NCBI RefSeq assembly: GCF_029218125.1
Contig: NZ_JARFXX010000008.1
Location: 30,872 to 94,871, forward strand
Direction of reading: 5' to 3'
DNA length: 64,000 bases
From: Oscillibacter faecalis_A
Lineage (GTDB): Bacteria > Bacillota > Clostridia > Oscillospirales > Oscillospiraceae
Both the position numbers and the translations under genes were made by a program. How positions within the stretch are numbered: the first letter of the stretch is position 1; every line of letters starts with the position of its first letter. Below, piece by piece: positions 1 through 8,350 of this stretch. The notes beneath the pieces were generated by a model. That model did no database searches, was not told the origin of the DNA, and saw only the letters and a program-made list of their open reading frames with translations.

Positions 1-820
1 GTAGGCTCTCCAGATCCGCCCAGGTCATCCGCGCGTCCTCAACCGCCTGCCAGGTGTAGGCATACGCCTCAAACGCGTCCCAGTTGATGATTGCGGACCA
101 GCGAACCGTGCCGTTGCCGATCTGTATCACGGTCCCGCTCCGCATAAGTGCGGAAACGGTCACAGAAGCGTCCGCACAGTCTTCCGCGGAGCAGAGGAAC
201 ACCAAGGCGTCTAAAGCGTCCTGGATATCCTGATAGGCTCCCTGCGGCACCGTGTACCGGGCTGTAATATCCGAGTCAGACTGCTTCACGGACCAGCCGG
301 TGCCGGCAGCCGTGATACTGCTGAGCCTTGTGCTTTTGACGGTGACGATGATTTCCTGAATACCGTGGGCGGCCGTTAAAGAAACATAGTCACCGGCAGA
401 AACATCAGCCGACAGATCTACATAGCCGAACTGCGTATCGGCCCAAACCTCTATGACGGTTCCGGAAGCGCTCTCAATACTCTTCCAGAACGCCAGCAGA
501 TTTTGCACAATCAAGTGCAACTGTTCATCTGTAGGAATATCCTCGACCCGCCAAGTAGTATCTGTGCTCCCATCTTTATGCGTGATATAGACCGGCGTAT
601 ATATCACCTGTCGCCCGTACTGTTCATACAGGCCCTTCAGGTATACCATGGCTTCCGTGATGCGGTTCCGATCAGCGGCATTGAAGGCCCCGCGCATACC
701 GGCCAGCCATTCCGCTTTTTCGTCTGCGGACATGGCATCAAAGCCTTTATCCCGCAGAGCCCTCCATCGGGCCACATCCGCGGCTGTCCGGTTGGTGATC
801 AGAGATTCTAAAATAGACAT
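1..820 (-). CDS. Phage distal tail/structural protein, partial (runs off left edge)
   Basis: An open frame of 273 codons starts at ATG 820 and is still open at base 1. The start is set by AAAGGAG seven bases upstream, right behind the stop of the preceding tail gene (824), so the two genes are translationally close. The N-terminus is charged and helical (residues 1-60, many Ala/Arg/Asp). The rest is beta-like and rich in Ser, Thr and Val. I recognise no domain. Its place after the tape measure and two distal tail genes of the same strand suggests a baseplate, side-fibre or tail-tip-associated protein; that is inference from position only. Confidence 0.7.
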   Translation of the reverse strand, partial: MSILESLITNRTAADVARWRALRDKGFDAMSADEKAEWLAGMRGAFNAADRNRITEAMVYLKGLYEQYGRQVIYTPVYITHKDGSTDTTWRVEDIPTDEQLHLIVQNLLAFWKSIESASGTVIEVWADTQFGYVDLSADVSAGDYVSLTAAHGIQEIIVTVKSTRLSSITAAGTGWSVKQSDSDITARYTVPQGAYQDIQDALDALVFLCSAEDCADASVTVSALMRSGTVIQIGNGTVRWSAIINWDAFEAYAYTWQAVEDARMTWADLESL

Positions 821-823
821 ATC

Positions 824-2287
824 TCAAACTCCTTTCACCCCGGCGGTATACACGACTGTATTTGACAGCTTGATCTCCATCTTTTCCAGATTGCCGACGG
901 TTCTTCCGCCGCAGTTATCCGGCAGAGATACCCGGTCGCCCAGATGCTCACCCGCAAAGACGACCTTCGCCTTGCCGGTATTCCGCCGCTGGTGGTAATC
1001 ATAGAGCCGCTGCGCCACCGTCTGAGCCACAGCCGGAGAGACCAAGGTCGCGTCTGTAATCTTCACTACCTTCTGCTTGTCCGTGGCGGTCACGTTCGGG
1101 TTCTTCACAGAGTACACGGCCTTGGTGTCGGCATATTTGACACCATTCACCTCAACGCTGCCATTCTCCGCCACCGCGAAGGTGTGGGCCGTAACCTGCA
1201 CCTCTGTCACAATGGCCGCCGTACTGACCGAGGCACCGAGGAAGGTACGCTCCAGCGGTACCGTTACTTCATCCGTCCCGGGCGAAAACACCCGCAGCTC
1301 TGCCCGGCCGTCCGTGGATACGCAGTAGCCCCAAACGAATAGGAGCTGCTGGATCGCCGCTCGGCGGGAGCCAGCCTTCAGGATGCCAGTCACGTTCATG
1401 TCCGTGACATCGGCATCAAATTCCACCTCAAAGGGCGCCGCCAGTTCTGCAATCAGCGCCTTCGCGCTTTTGCCGCTGTATACGCCGCCGGCAAAGGGCA
1501 TATCGTTCAGCACGCCGATGGCGTCGCAGCACTCGATCGGATATACCCGGCTGGAGGTACGCTTATAGGAATCGATGTAGTACACGCCGACCAGTGTGTC
1601 ATTATTTCTGACCTCGACCGGCTGCTTCAGCTGGAACATGAACTCAATATCGTCCTGGCTATCCAGTGTCCAGCTCAGCTTAGAGCTGGGGAGTTTGGTG
1701 CTGCTCAGATCGATCTCATTGACCGCCGATGCCTTCCGCAGCTCCGACATACCGAAGGATCGGTGGACGCCGAAGATCACATGATCGATCTTGGCATAGC
1801 GGTACGGCAGGTTTGTCTTTTTGAAGGTCAGGACGAGCTTGTTATAGCTCTCCACCCGCTTCTGGCAGAAATACTCCACAGCGTCAGGCGTGAAGTCCTG
1901 ATCCGCCTTCAGGGTGCCACCCTGATACCACTTGATGTTGACCGCAGAGCAGTATCCTCCGGTCGCGGAATCGAAGCGAAAAGAAATGCCGACAGAGGAA
2001 TACTGCTTGCTGAAGGTAATGGTGATCTGCGGCTCAGAGCCGGCGGCGAAACTGCCGTCAGCGCCGCTCATGGCCTCCGACCAGAACGCCGGGGAGATCT
2101 CCGACGCCAGGACAAAGGCCCCATCCATCCCCCACTGGTTCAGTTCCCCCGTGGCGGCCGGCTCCTCCACGGTGCCGCTGGGCAGTTGAGCAAGCGCGGA
2201 TCTGTCCTGCGCTGTCGGCGCGGTCACCGTGGCGTCCAGAGCGGCACCGGGCGCGATATCCTTATACAGCAGCGTGGTCTTGCTCAT
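824..2287 (-). CDS. Phage distal tail / tail hub-like protein
   Basis: This 487-residue protein starts at ATG 2287 with AGGTGG upstream and overlaps the preceding gene by four bases. It has no signal peptide or membrane segment. The long beta-rich N-terminal half (residues about 60-175, with Gly/Ser/Thr/Tyr-rich strands) looks like a carbohydrate-binding or jelly-roll module. The C-terminal half (about 280-487) has the alternating strand/helix look of tail hub proteins. In siphophage gene order the position after tape measure and distal tail protein is that of the tail-associated hub/lysin or receptor-binding assembly. I assign it to the tail tip with moderate certainty; no catalytic motif is visible. 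Confidence 0.65.
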   Translation of the reverse strand: MSKTTLLYKDIAPGAALDATVTAPTAQDRSALAQLPSGTVEEPAATGELNQWGMDGAFVLASEISPAFWSEAMSGADGSFAAGSEPQITITFSKQYSSVGISFRFDSATGGYCSAVNIKWYQGGTLKADQDFTPDAVEYFCQKRVESYNKLVLTFKKTNLPYRYAKIDHVIFGVHRSFGMSELRKASAVNEIDLSSTKLPSSKLSWTLDSQDDIEFMFQLKQPVEVRNNDTLVGVYYIDSYKRTSSRVYPIECCDAIGVLNDMPFAGGVYSGKSAKALIAELAAPFEVEFDADVTDMNVTGILKAGSRRAAIQQLLFVWGYCVSTDGRAELRVFSPGTDEVTVPLERTFLGASVSTAAIVTEVQVTAHTFAVAENGSVEVNGVKYADTKAVYSVKNPNVTATDKQKVVKITDATLVSPAVAQTVAQRLYDYHQRRNTGKAKVVFAGEHLGDRVSLPDNCGGRTVGNLEKMEIKLSNTVVYTAGVKGV

Positions 2288-2682
2288 TTGGGAACCACCT
2301 GCGCTTCCATCGGAATGAAATTGATCTCAATTTCTCCCCAGTAATTGACCCCGTTGGAGACAGATTCGATGTCCTGTGTGCCGGAAGTGTAATACGCCTC
2401 GTAGGAGATGGTGGTCTGGCCGTCCGCAGCTTCCAGCATAACGCTGTCATCTACGGAGTGCTCAACCAGATAAGCCCAAAACTCGTCCAATCCGGCATAG
2501 TTACCGCCCCGCCGGAAGACTTTGATCTTGTGGCCGACGTAGGTACCGATAATATCCCGGATCATGCGGCCGGTCATAACGCGGCCGGCATTATCACCGT
2601 CCAGTACGTTGAAATTCCGGCTATAAGCAGAAATCGCGACGTCTGCGTCAAACTCCCTGCCGTTCAGTTTGATATAGCTCAT
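2284..2682 (-). CDS. Phage distal tail protein-like
   Basis: The protein has 132 residues from ATG 2682 (MSYIKLNGREF). A GGAGG 10 bases upstream and a one-base gap to the tape-measure stop favour this start over an in-frame upstream one at 2712. It is small, soluble and beta-rich, with no transmembrane segment. Its position directly after the tape measure is the usual place of the distal tail protein (Dit-like) that joins tube and baseplate. The assignment rests on synteny, size and secondary-structure impression; I see no diagnostic motif. It overlaps the next gene by four bases, so the tail-tip genes are translationally coupled. Confidence 0.6.
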   Translation of the reverse strand: MSYIKLNGREFDADVAISAYSRNFNVLDGDNAGRVMTGRMIRDIIGTYVGHKIKVFRRGGNYAGLDEFWAYLVEHSVDDSVMLEAADGQTTISYEAYYTSGTQDIESVSNGVNYWGEIEINFIPMEAQVVPK

Positions 2683-2683
2683 A

Positions 2684-4969
2684 TCAGTAATCCTCCAGAC
2701 TGACACCGACACGGTTCGACTCGGACTTGTTCAGCCGATATACGACCTTGCCCAGAATGTCCTCGTCAATGACAAGGTAAGCCGTACTCTGGCCGCTGTA
2801 CCCGCCTTCAGAGAGTGCCTGCCGGAAGGCCTGAACCATGGTGTCCAGAGGCGTTTCAATGTTCGTGCCCTGCTTCTGATCACCCAGCACCGCCAGAAAT
2901 TCCTTGTTGGGGGGAATGACCGCGCCGGCAGCCAATCGCGGCAGTTCTACACGAGGCAGAGTGTCAATGGACACGCTGCGTCCGGTGAGTGCACCGATCA
3001 GGGCGAACGCCTTATTCACACCGCGGATAAAAGCGTTGATGCCGTCAATGATAAAGTTAATGCCGCCTTCCAACAGATCCACGATGGTGTTCCAGATACC
3101 GCGGAAGATATTCTTGACACCTTCCCACGCCTGCCGCCATTTTCCGGTAAACACGCCGGAGACGAAGGTCACGATGCCCGTCAGGATCTGACCGATGCTG
3201 CTGACCAGATTTTTAAGGGTCAGCTTCAAGGTCTCAATCCAGCTATTCAGTGTCGTCCTGATCCACTCGAGCAGTCCGGACAGCCGTCCGTTTGTCTGCT
3301 CATCCAACCATGTAAAGAAGGTGTCTACCGCCGTCTGTAAAGCGGTCAGCACCGCCTCAACGATAGTCTGTAGGCCCTGCACCAGAAGCTGGATGCCGTT
3401 TATCGTAAGCGTCAGGTCGCCGGTAAAGATACCTTTGAAGAACTCCAGGAACCCCTCCAACAGGAGTTTTATGCCGGCCAGCATGACCTGCCCCTGCCCG
3501 AAGGCATTCGTGAACACCAGCAGCAGGCCGGCAATAGCGGCGACCAGCAGGGGGATCCATGAGCCGGTCAGAACAGCGATCCCAAGGCCGGATATCAGCA
3601 GGCCGGCCACAGTAGACAGCATATTTTCAAAGTTCCAGCCGTTCTTCAGCGCGTCATGCAGGCCGGTGGCGAACAGAGATAGCCCGCTGACAACCATCCC
3701 GATCCCGGCGCCCAGCTTCCCGAAAGCGATCCAGAGACCGAGCGTTAGCTCTGCGGCGCCTTTCAGCATCTCGAGAAAGTTATCCATGCTGACCCCGTTT
3801 TGCCATGCGTCCCACGCGCCCTTCGCCAGATCAATGCCACCGCGGATGGCCACCAATAGGCCGACAAATTTTGTCAGCCCGTCCTTAAAGCCCTTGGAGA
3901 GCTTCCACGCCAGCAACGCCGCACCGATCAGGTTTACCCAGTTCAGGATCTTTTCAAAGTCTGACGCCATACTGGAGGTGTCAAAAGAGAAATCCGGCTT
4001 GGCTGCTGAGCCTCCACCTCCGCCCGAAGCACTGTTCGACAGCTTATTGATCTCATCGAAGCTGGCCAACGATTTCGACGCTTTCTTTGCGGCGCCGCCT
4101 GTGGCCTCGATGGCCTCCGCCTCGTCATACATATTCTTGGCCGCGTCCTTCGCCTGCCCGATGGTCTTTCCAAACAGGAGGGACACCATGCCGGCAATCG
4201 CGCTCACGATACGGGTGAGGATGTTGACCAATGCTGTGAAAGCCGGGATCAGCACCGACAAAATAGGCTGCGCCAGTGTCAGCAGCGCCCCCTTCAGACG
4301 GGCAACCGCAGCCGAAGCCTCACTGTTGGACTGCACTACCTTGCCCATCCAGTCCTTCATGGACCGCAGCGCTGCTGTGATCATCGTAAAAATAAATACT
4401 CGCTTGACAAGGCCCTTGACCCGGTCGGAGAATTTCTTGATCCGCTGGTCTGCCTGCTCCACCGCGCTCGCAACAGCGTCGGCGGCAGTGGCCGGCTTGT
4501 AAAGCTCCTTAGCTACCTTTCCCGCATGGTCCTTAGCTGTTGCCAGGTCACCATTGATGCGCTTCGCTGCTGTATCAACATCGTCCAGACGGTCGGCAGC
4601 ATGATCAAACTTGACCTGCAGACCGTCCACCAGCTTCTGTTGCGCGGTAAGCTCCCGCGTTACACCAGCCTGCCGAGCGGCGGCATCCGCATAAGCCTTG
4701 ACGCTGGCCGGGTCATTGGCGTTCGCACCGGACATTGCGGCTGTTACGCGCTGAGCTTCATCCTGCAGAGCTGCCAATTTTACCTTTGCCTCATCCAGTT
4801 GGCCACCCAGCTCGCTGACGCGCCGGGAAATCGGCAGCCGCTTATCGCCGTTCTTCAGGAGCTGCTTCTCCAGTTTTTCGATATCCCGCGTTGTGCGGGT
4901 CAGGTCTTTTTCAAGCTCCTTATTATCCAGTTTTGTGCTGTAAGTAATATAACCGTCTGCTCCGGGCAT
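2684..4969 (-). CDS. Phage tail tape measure protein
   Basis: The protein has 761 residues. It starts at ATG 4969 behind GAGGTG; an in-frame TTG one codon earlier is too close to the ribosome binding site. Residues about 10-185 are a long charged coiled coil of Lys/Glu/Asp/Ala/Leu heptads. Several long hydrophobic, glycine-rich segments follow (about 190-280 and 375-480), with repeated amphipathic helices to about 640. This coiled coil plus membrane-active helices is the hallmark of tape measure proteins, which set tail length and enter the host envelope at DNA injection. It is the longest structural gene and lies directly after the tail chaperones, as expected for a siphophage. The length implies a moderately short tail. 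Confidence 0.9.
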   Translation of the reverse strand: MPGADGYITYSTKLDNKELEKDLTRTTRDIEKLEKQLLKNGDKRLPISRRVSELGGQLDEAKVKLAALQDEAQRVTAAMSGANANDPASVKAYADAAARQAGVTRELTAQQKLVDGLQVKFDHAADRLDDVDTAAKRINGDLATAKDHAGKVAKELYKPATAADAVASAVEQADQRIKKFSDRVKGLVKRVFIFTMITAALRSMKDWMGKVVQSNSEASAAVARLKGALLTLAQPILSVLIPAFTALVNILTRIVSAIAGMVSLLFGKTIGQAKDAAKNMYDEAEAIEATGGAAKKASKSLASFDEINKLSNSASGGGGGSAAKPDFSFDTSSMASDFEKILNWVNLIGAALLAWKLSKGFKDGLTKFVGLLVAIRGGIDLAKGAWDAWQNGVSMDNFLEMLKGAAELTLGLWIAFGKLGAGIGMVVSGLSLFATGLHDALKNGWNFENMLSTVAGLLISGLGIAVLTGSWIPLLVAAIAGLLLVFTNAFGQGQVMLAGIKLLLEGFLEFFKGIFTGDLTLTINGIQLLVQGLQTIVEAVLTALQTAVDTFFTWLDEQTNGRLSGLLEWIRTTLNSWIETLKLTLKNLVSSIGQILTGIVTFVSGVFTGKWRQAWEGVKNIFRGIWNTIVDLLEGGINFIIDGINAFIRGVNKAFALIGALTGRSVSIDTLPRVELPRLAAGAVIPPNKEFLAVLGDQKQGTNIETPLDTMVQAFRQALSEGGYSGQSTAYLVIDEDILGKVVYRLNKSESNRVGVSLEDY

Positions 4970-4978
4970 CAAGTCACC

Positions 4979-5536
4979 TCATTTCTTTCCCAGCCAGGCA
5001 TTTATAACGGCGTCCTCCGCCGCGGTGAAGTTGGTCTTCAGATCCACCAACTCCCGATTCTCTCTGTATAGCTGCTGATCTGTTTTATCCAGCGGCTTCC
5101 CCTTCGCCTTTAGATTGCGGATTCGGACGATCTGCGCGAAGAAGCAATCGCCGATTTCGTAGTATGCGGAAATGAACGTCCACCAGTGCAGGTATTCCAG
5201 CTCACGGACTTCTTTGCCCAGCACACGGTTGATGGGGGCCACGATATACCGAAAGTCCTGCCCCCAGTCCATCAGCTTCGGCGTCGGCCGCTGGCCCCGC
5301 CTGTCCTCTCCACAGTTAATAAACCAGACGCACTGCTTTGCAGCTTCCTGCCAGTCCTCCACCGGCATATCCTCAAGTTCCGGGTAGAAGATGTAAAGCA
5401 CTACAGCCGATTTTTCCTCACTGCTCAGCTCCGGATCTGTCAGAGCCTCACAGATATCCAGTATGGCCCGATAGTCGGAACGGATGGAATACTCCCGCCC
5501 ACCCACAATCACGGTTTTTGGCAAAGTGTATTCCAT
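4979..5536 (-). CDS. Gp15-family tail assembly chaperone
   Basis: The protein has 185 residues and matches the bacteriophage Gp15 family as I know it: N-terminal YTLPKTVIVGGREYSIRSDYR, a helical core with Trp/Tyr-rich segments (FIN, HWWTFISAYYEIGD), and a Lys-rich tail ending in a WLGKK-like motif. Members sit just before the tape measure gene and act as the downstream half of the tail assembly chaperone pair. Here it has its own ATG (5536) behind GAGAGGAG, 12 bases after the stop of the upstream partner. The pair may therefore be made as two proteins rather than by ribosomal frameshift. Confidence 0.85.
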   Translation of the reverse strand: MEYTLPKTVIVGGREYSIRSDYRAILDICEALTDPELSSEEKSAVVLYIFYPELEDMPVEDWQEAAKQCVWFINCGEDRRGQRPTPKLMDWGQDFRYIVAPINRVLGKEVRELEYLHWWTFISAYYEIGDCFFAQIVRIRNLKAKGKPLDKTDQQLYRENRELVDLKTNFTAAEDAVINAWLGKK

Positions 5537-5548
5537 CCGTTTCTCCTC

Positions 5549-5971
5549 TCATCGGTGATATTTCTTCAGGTACTTCTCCACGCGCGGCTTGGACGCCCGG
5601 ATCTGCTTAGACATTTCTTCCGGCACTGTGTCAATGACCGCCAGAAAGAAGTTCGTCCACAAAGGCAGGCCCTCCGCCATAGCATGGGCGCTGTGACCCT
5701 GGAAGACCGCGGCCGCGGCGCCTTCGCCAAACAGCCTGTCAACGCCGTCGGATACTTCCGCGTCACGCTGCCGCACATACTCGAAGAAGGCGGTATTGTT
5801 CTCAAACTTCTTATCCTTATCGGTCTCATACCGCTCGGCACATTCCGCGAACAGATCATAGAGAGCCGACACGAAATTAACGTCCGTGGGGTTAAAGCTG
5901 ATCTGTGCGGCACCATCATTGACGTCGAAGGTTTTTACTCCGATAGGGAAATTCAAAGCATTCACAGGCAT
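5549..5971 (-). CDS. Tail assembly chaperone, upstream partner
   Basis: A small acidic, helical protein of 140 residues lies between the tail tube gene and the Gp15-like gene. The start is ATG 5971 with TAGGAGGAG upstream. The N-terminal 30 residues are beta-like, followed by helices rich in Phe/Tyr/Glu/Asp, and the C-terminus is basic (RVEKYLKKYHR). Small proteins in this slot bind the tape measure during tail assembly (like gpG of lambda). I see no obvious slippery heptamer near the end, so fusion with the next frame is not supported. Confidence 0.7.
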   Translation of the reverse strand: MPVNALNFPIGVKTFDVNDGAAQISFNPTDVNFVSALYDLFAECAERYETDKDKKFENNTAFFEYVRQRDAEVSDGVDRLFGEGAAAAVFQGHSAHAMAEGLPLWTNFFLAVIDTVPEEMSKQIRASKPRVEKYLKKYHR

Positions 5972-5983
5972 CTCCTCCTACTC

Positions 5984-6502
5984 TCAGGCCGCTTCGGTGA
6001 AGGTGACCTTGCCGTCAGCAATCGCCGCCGTGCCGGTGGTACGGGTACCGCCATAGGTCACATCGATAGGCATACCCACATTAGAGCTGCCGCCCAGAGA
6101 GGCGGGCTTGACCATGCAGGATTCATACCGCTCCGCGAATACCGCGGTATCCGCCGTGCCGGCGTAAGCATGGACCACCAACAGGTCGTTGTTGGCCATA
6201 GCGCCTACATCCTGATCCTTGATAGACTGGTTCCAGATCTTCAACTGGGCCGCGTCACCGGGGTCCAGCTCACAAGGCTCAAAGCTCTGCGTGATCACAG
6301 GCTTCTTCATGGTGGTGTAGATCTTACCAAAGATATCAGTCTTGCTCTCTTCGCTGTAATCGTACTCCATGGAGCTCTCCTCCACGCGCTTGCCGATGGG
6401 GCTCCAGACCGGAGCGCTATTGGTCCCGGTATTCAAATACAGGATCAGGAGCTTCCGATCCACAACCTGTCCAGCCGGCGTGTTAAACGTCATATCAGCC
6501 AT
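5984..6502 (-). CDS. Major tail (tube) protein
   Basis: The protein has 172 residues and starts MADMTFNTPAG at ATG 6502 behind a GGGGGAAAAC ribosome binding site. It is beta-rich with many Thr/Gly/Ser/Val, has no signal or membrane segment, and carries the phrase VIGKRVEESSxEYDYSEES-like near residue 40, typical of phage tail tube proteins of this Firmicutes group. It lies between the tail completion proteins and the tail chaperones, where the tube gene belongs. Its start overlaps the end of the upstream gene by 13 bases. Confidence 0.8.
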   Translation of the reverse strand: MADMTFNTPAGQVVDRKLLILYLNTGTNSAPVWSPIGKRVEESSMEYDYSEESKTDIFGKIYTTMKKPVITQSFEPCELDPGDAAQLKIWNQSIKDQDVGAMANNDLLVVHAYAGTADTAVFAERYESCMVKPASLGGSSNVGMPIDVTYGGTRTTGTAAIADGKVTFTEAA

Positions 6503-6948
6503 TTGTTTTCCCCCTTAAATTTTTTGATGAACTGCACAGACAACTGCACTACATAGACGCCGGTACCTTCACCGTCCGCCTGAAGCAGCGTGCCGTTCTG
6601 CGCTGTGATCCGCTCTGCACGGGGGTCATCCCCAAAAACCGGAGCGGCGCCGGTCGCCGACTGCTCCTGCACCCACTCCTGCAGGTCTACGATCCAGTCA
6701 GCGTTTTTCGCGGCCCCAACATCATCGTTAGGAGCTTTCTCCAAAACGCAGTACAGGCCGAAATTGTACTGGTTGGTAATGGTAGTATCCCCGACAATAT
6801 CCCGGCTCCGTCTGACCTCCACCAGACCGTCTGGCATAATGCCGCCGGTACCGGGAATCTTGTCGGTATAGTCCACCTGAAAACCGGAGAGGACGCCGGA
6901 CTGCGGGAACGCTTCCAACCACTTCCGAACGGTTTCTAAAGCATTCAT
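6490..6948 (-). CDS. Minor capsid / tail terminator-like protein
   Basis: This 152-residue protein matches the bacteriophage minor capsid/tail completion family found third in the small-connector gene row of such phages. The N-terminus is a helix (LETVRKWLEAF), followed by strands containing DKIPGTGG and RRSRDIVGDTTI, and it ends in a long strand VQLSVQFIKKFK. By position and fold impression it caps the tail tube and joins it to the head (tail terminator function, inferred). It overlaps the genes on both sides, consistent with one late operon. Confidence 0.7.
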   Translation of the reverse strand: MNALETVRKWLEAFPQSGVLSGFQVDYTDKIPGTGGIMPDGLVEVRRSRDIVGDTTITNQYNFGLYCVLEKAPNDDVGAAKNADWIVDLQEWVQEQSATGAAPVFGDDPRAERITAQNGTLLQADGEGTGVYVVQLSVQFIKKFKGENKWLI

Positions 6949-7424
6949 ACCGGGTCACCCCTCCCCTGAACATAGTTCTTGAGATCCGCCAGCATGGCGT
7001 CCCCCTCTTTCTCCTGAAGGCGTTTGCCCCAGAATGGGCCAGCTTCTGGGTTCTTCGTGACGGTATACGTCAGATCCTGCTCGGTTGCTTTCAACTGGTC
7101 ACCACGCCGCCACCGTGGGCCAACCCCCGGGACCACGCCGGGTCCTTGTCCGGTTTCGGCATTGACCATTACCTTGCCCTCATGCAGGTATCGCGCGTAA
7201 GGGACGAAGGTATTGATCTCCGGCCGGCTGACAGGAGACTGTGCCTGCGTCAGCTTGATGGTGGCTCCAGTCCGGTACGGCATATACCGCACGATCCGCC
7301 GAAGCACATTTGCCGTGTGGAAACGCTGCACATCACCGTTCACAGTCAATCCCTTCCGACGAAGGATCTCCTCCACCGGGCGACTATCCACTTTCACACT
7401 GCCAACAATCGCCACATTACCCAC
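6945..7424 (-). CDS. Minor capsid protein (Gp10-like head-tail component)
   Basis: The protein has 159 residues and is basic. It resembles the 'minor capsid protein 2' / HK97 gp10-like group: a helical N-terminus, the phrase RYMPYRTGATI, then PYARYLHEGKVMV, and a Trp/Gly-rich segment ending in AGPFWGKRLQ. The PYARYxHEG phrase is characteristic of these tail completion proteins. It overlaps the next gene by four bases and the previous one by eight. The likely role is stabilising the head-tail joint. Family membership is by recall of motifs, not by search. Confidence 0.75.
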   Translation of the reverse strand: MGNVAIVGSVKVDSRPVEEILRRKGLTVNGDVQRFHTANVLRRIVRYMPYRTGATIKLTQAQSPVSRPEINTFVPYARYLHEGKVMVNAETGQGPGVVPGVGPRWRRGDQLKATEQDLTYTVTKNPEAGPFWGKRLQEKEGDAMLADLKNYVQGRGDPV

Positions 7425-7791
7425 CCGCTTCCGTATGGACTACAGCGCCGTTCCAGTATTTTGGATCGACATACCGCACGACTACCAGGCCGGGCACCTT
7501 TACAGGGATCAGCGCAGCCCATCCCTCGCGGCTGTTGACCTCCGGCCCCTCGCCCAGAAGGACCTTATCACCAACCGCCACCGGCACCGTCTGGCCGGGG
7601 ATGACCAACAGGAAGCTGTTCACCTCACTGCTGCCGGTCTTATCCACGTTCTCAGTCTTCTTGAAATCCAGGAAGGCGCCGTGAATAACTGTCCGGGTAT
7701 AGGTGGCCGCGCCGTCCCAGTGGTAGACGGTCACCGTCTGATTGCAGAGGCTGTAATCGACCGGGCATCCCCGGCGTCTGAGCGCCCGCAT
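7417..7791 (-). CDS. Putative minor capsid protein (head completion)
   Basis: The protein has 124 residues from ATG 7791, which overlaps the upstream stop in TGATG. GGTGGG upstream supports this start over an in-frame one 36 bases earlier. It is beta-rich, with the phrases CNQTVTVYHWDG near the N-terminus and GAFLDFKKTENVDKTGS in the middle. Both are typical of the 'minor capsid protein 1' family that follows the head-tail connector in Lactobacillales/Clostridia phages. It probably forms part of the head stopper (inferred). Confidence 0.7.
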   Translation of the reverse strand: MRALRRRGCPVDYSLCNQTVTVYHWDGAATYTRTVIHGAFLDFKKTENVDKTGSSEVNSFLLVIPGQTVPVAVGDKVLLGEGPEVNSREGWAALIPVKVPGLVVVRYVDPKYWNGAVVHTEAGG

Positions 7792-8153
7792 CAGCCCACC
7801 CCCCGGCAGATATCCAGATACAGGCAAGCAGCTCTATACAGCGCCTTTGCCTGCCCCTTCTCGGACACATCTACCGCAGTTGCGGCCGCGCTGCCATAGG
7901 ACGTAGACACGGAGCCAATGGAGGCAGACTGCACCGCTCCAGCATCGCCGCTGACGATCAGATCCACATTATGTAGCGCCTCAGCCATAGCGCAGACGGC
8001 CATTCCCTCTGCCTGCTTGTCCGGAGCAGTCACAGTATAGATCCGCTTGTAGCGACGGAGTTGATCCACCGCCCTGGCTTCCAGCTCCGCCCAATCGTCA
8101 GCAGGGATGGCGCCGCCATGATAGACGGAACTGTAAAATTCATAATCGACCAT
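7791..8153 (-). CDS. Head-tail connector (adaptor) protein
   Basis: A 120-residue, mostly helical protein. It starts MVDYEFYSSVYHGG at ATG 8153. The phrase DWAELEARAVDQLRRYKRI and a C-terminal helix with AKALYRAACLYLD resemble gp6/gp15-type adaptor proteins that dock on the portal ring. It follows the capsid and the small zinc-finger gene and precedes the head-completion genes, the usual adaptor position. A GGAGGAGC ribosome binding site lies just before the start. Confidence 0.75.
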   Translation of the reverse strand: MVDYEFYSSVYHGGAIPADDWAELEARAVDQLRRYKRIYTVTAPDKQAEGMAVCAMAEALHNVDLIVSGDAGAVQSASIGSVSTSYGSAAATAVDVSEKGQAKALYRAACLYLDICRGVG

Positions 8154-8167
8154 AGCGGCGCTCCTCC

Positions 8168-8338
8168 TTACGCTTCTGTGTCAGCAGCCTCGGGCTGCTC
8201 GGCTTCAAGCTGTTCAGCTTCAGTGTGTTTGTCCTGAAGGTGCTTCGCAAGAGCCGCTTCGCTCTTGTAGTTCTTGCCGCAATGTGGGCAGATATAAGCC
8301 GGTTCCTCCGGTGGCAGGATCATGCCGACAATACGCAT
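8168..8338 (-). CDS. C2H2 zinc-finger microprotein in the head module
   Basis: A 56-residue protein starts at ATG 8338 with a strong GGAGG eight bases upstream and stops at 8168. Residues 17-38 form a C-x2-C-x12-H-x4-H zinc-finger pattern (CPHCGKNY then AKHLQDKH), with aromatic and Leu core positions in place. The tail is Glu/Ala/Gln-rich and acidic. It lies 12 bases after the major capsid stop and 14 before the connector start, so it is co-expressed with capsid genes. The role is unknown: it could bind DNA or protein during assembly, or act on the host. The zinc ligands are seen directly; function is not. Confidence 0.8.
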   Translation of the reverse strand: MRIVGMILPPEEPAYICPHCGKNYKSEAALAKHLQDKHTEAEQLEAEQPEAADTEA

Positions 8339-8350
8339 ACCCGTTCCTCC

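Noticed and set aside
3195..4502. 435-codon plus-strand open frame
   Set aside because: Antisense shadow of the tape measure gene; Ser/Pro/Arg-rich composition without domain.
5536..5560. Programmed frameshift between the two tail chaperone genes
   Set aside because: The downstream gene has its own ATG and ribosome binding site, and I see no slippery heptamer at the end of the upstream gene.
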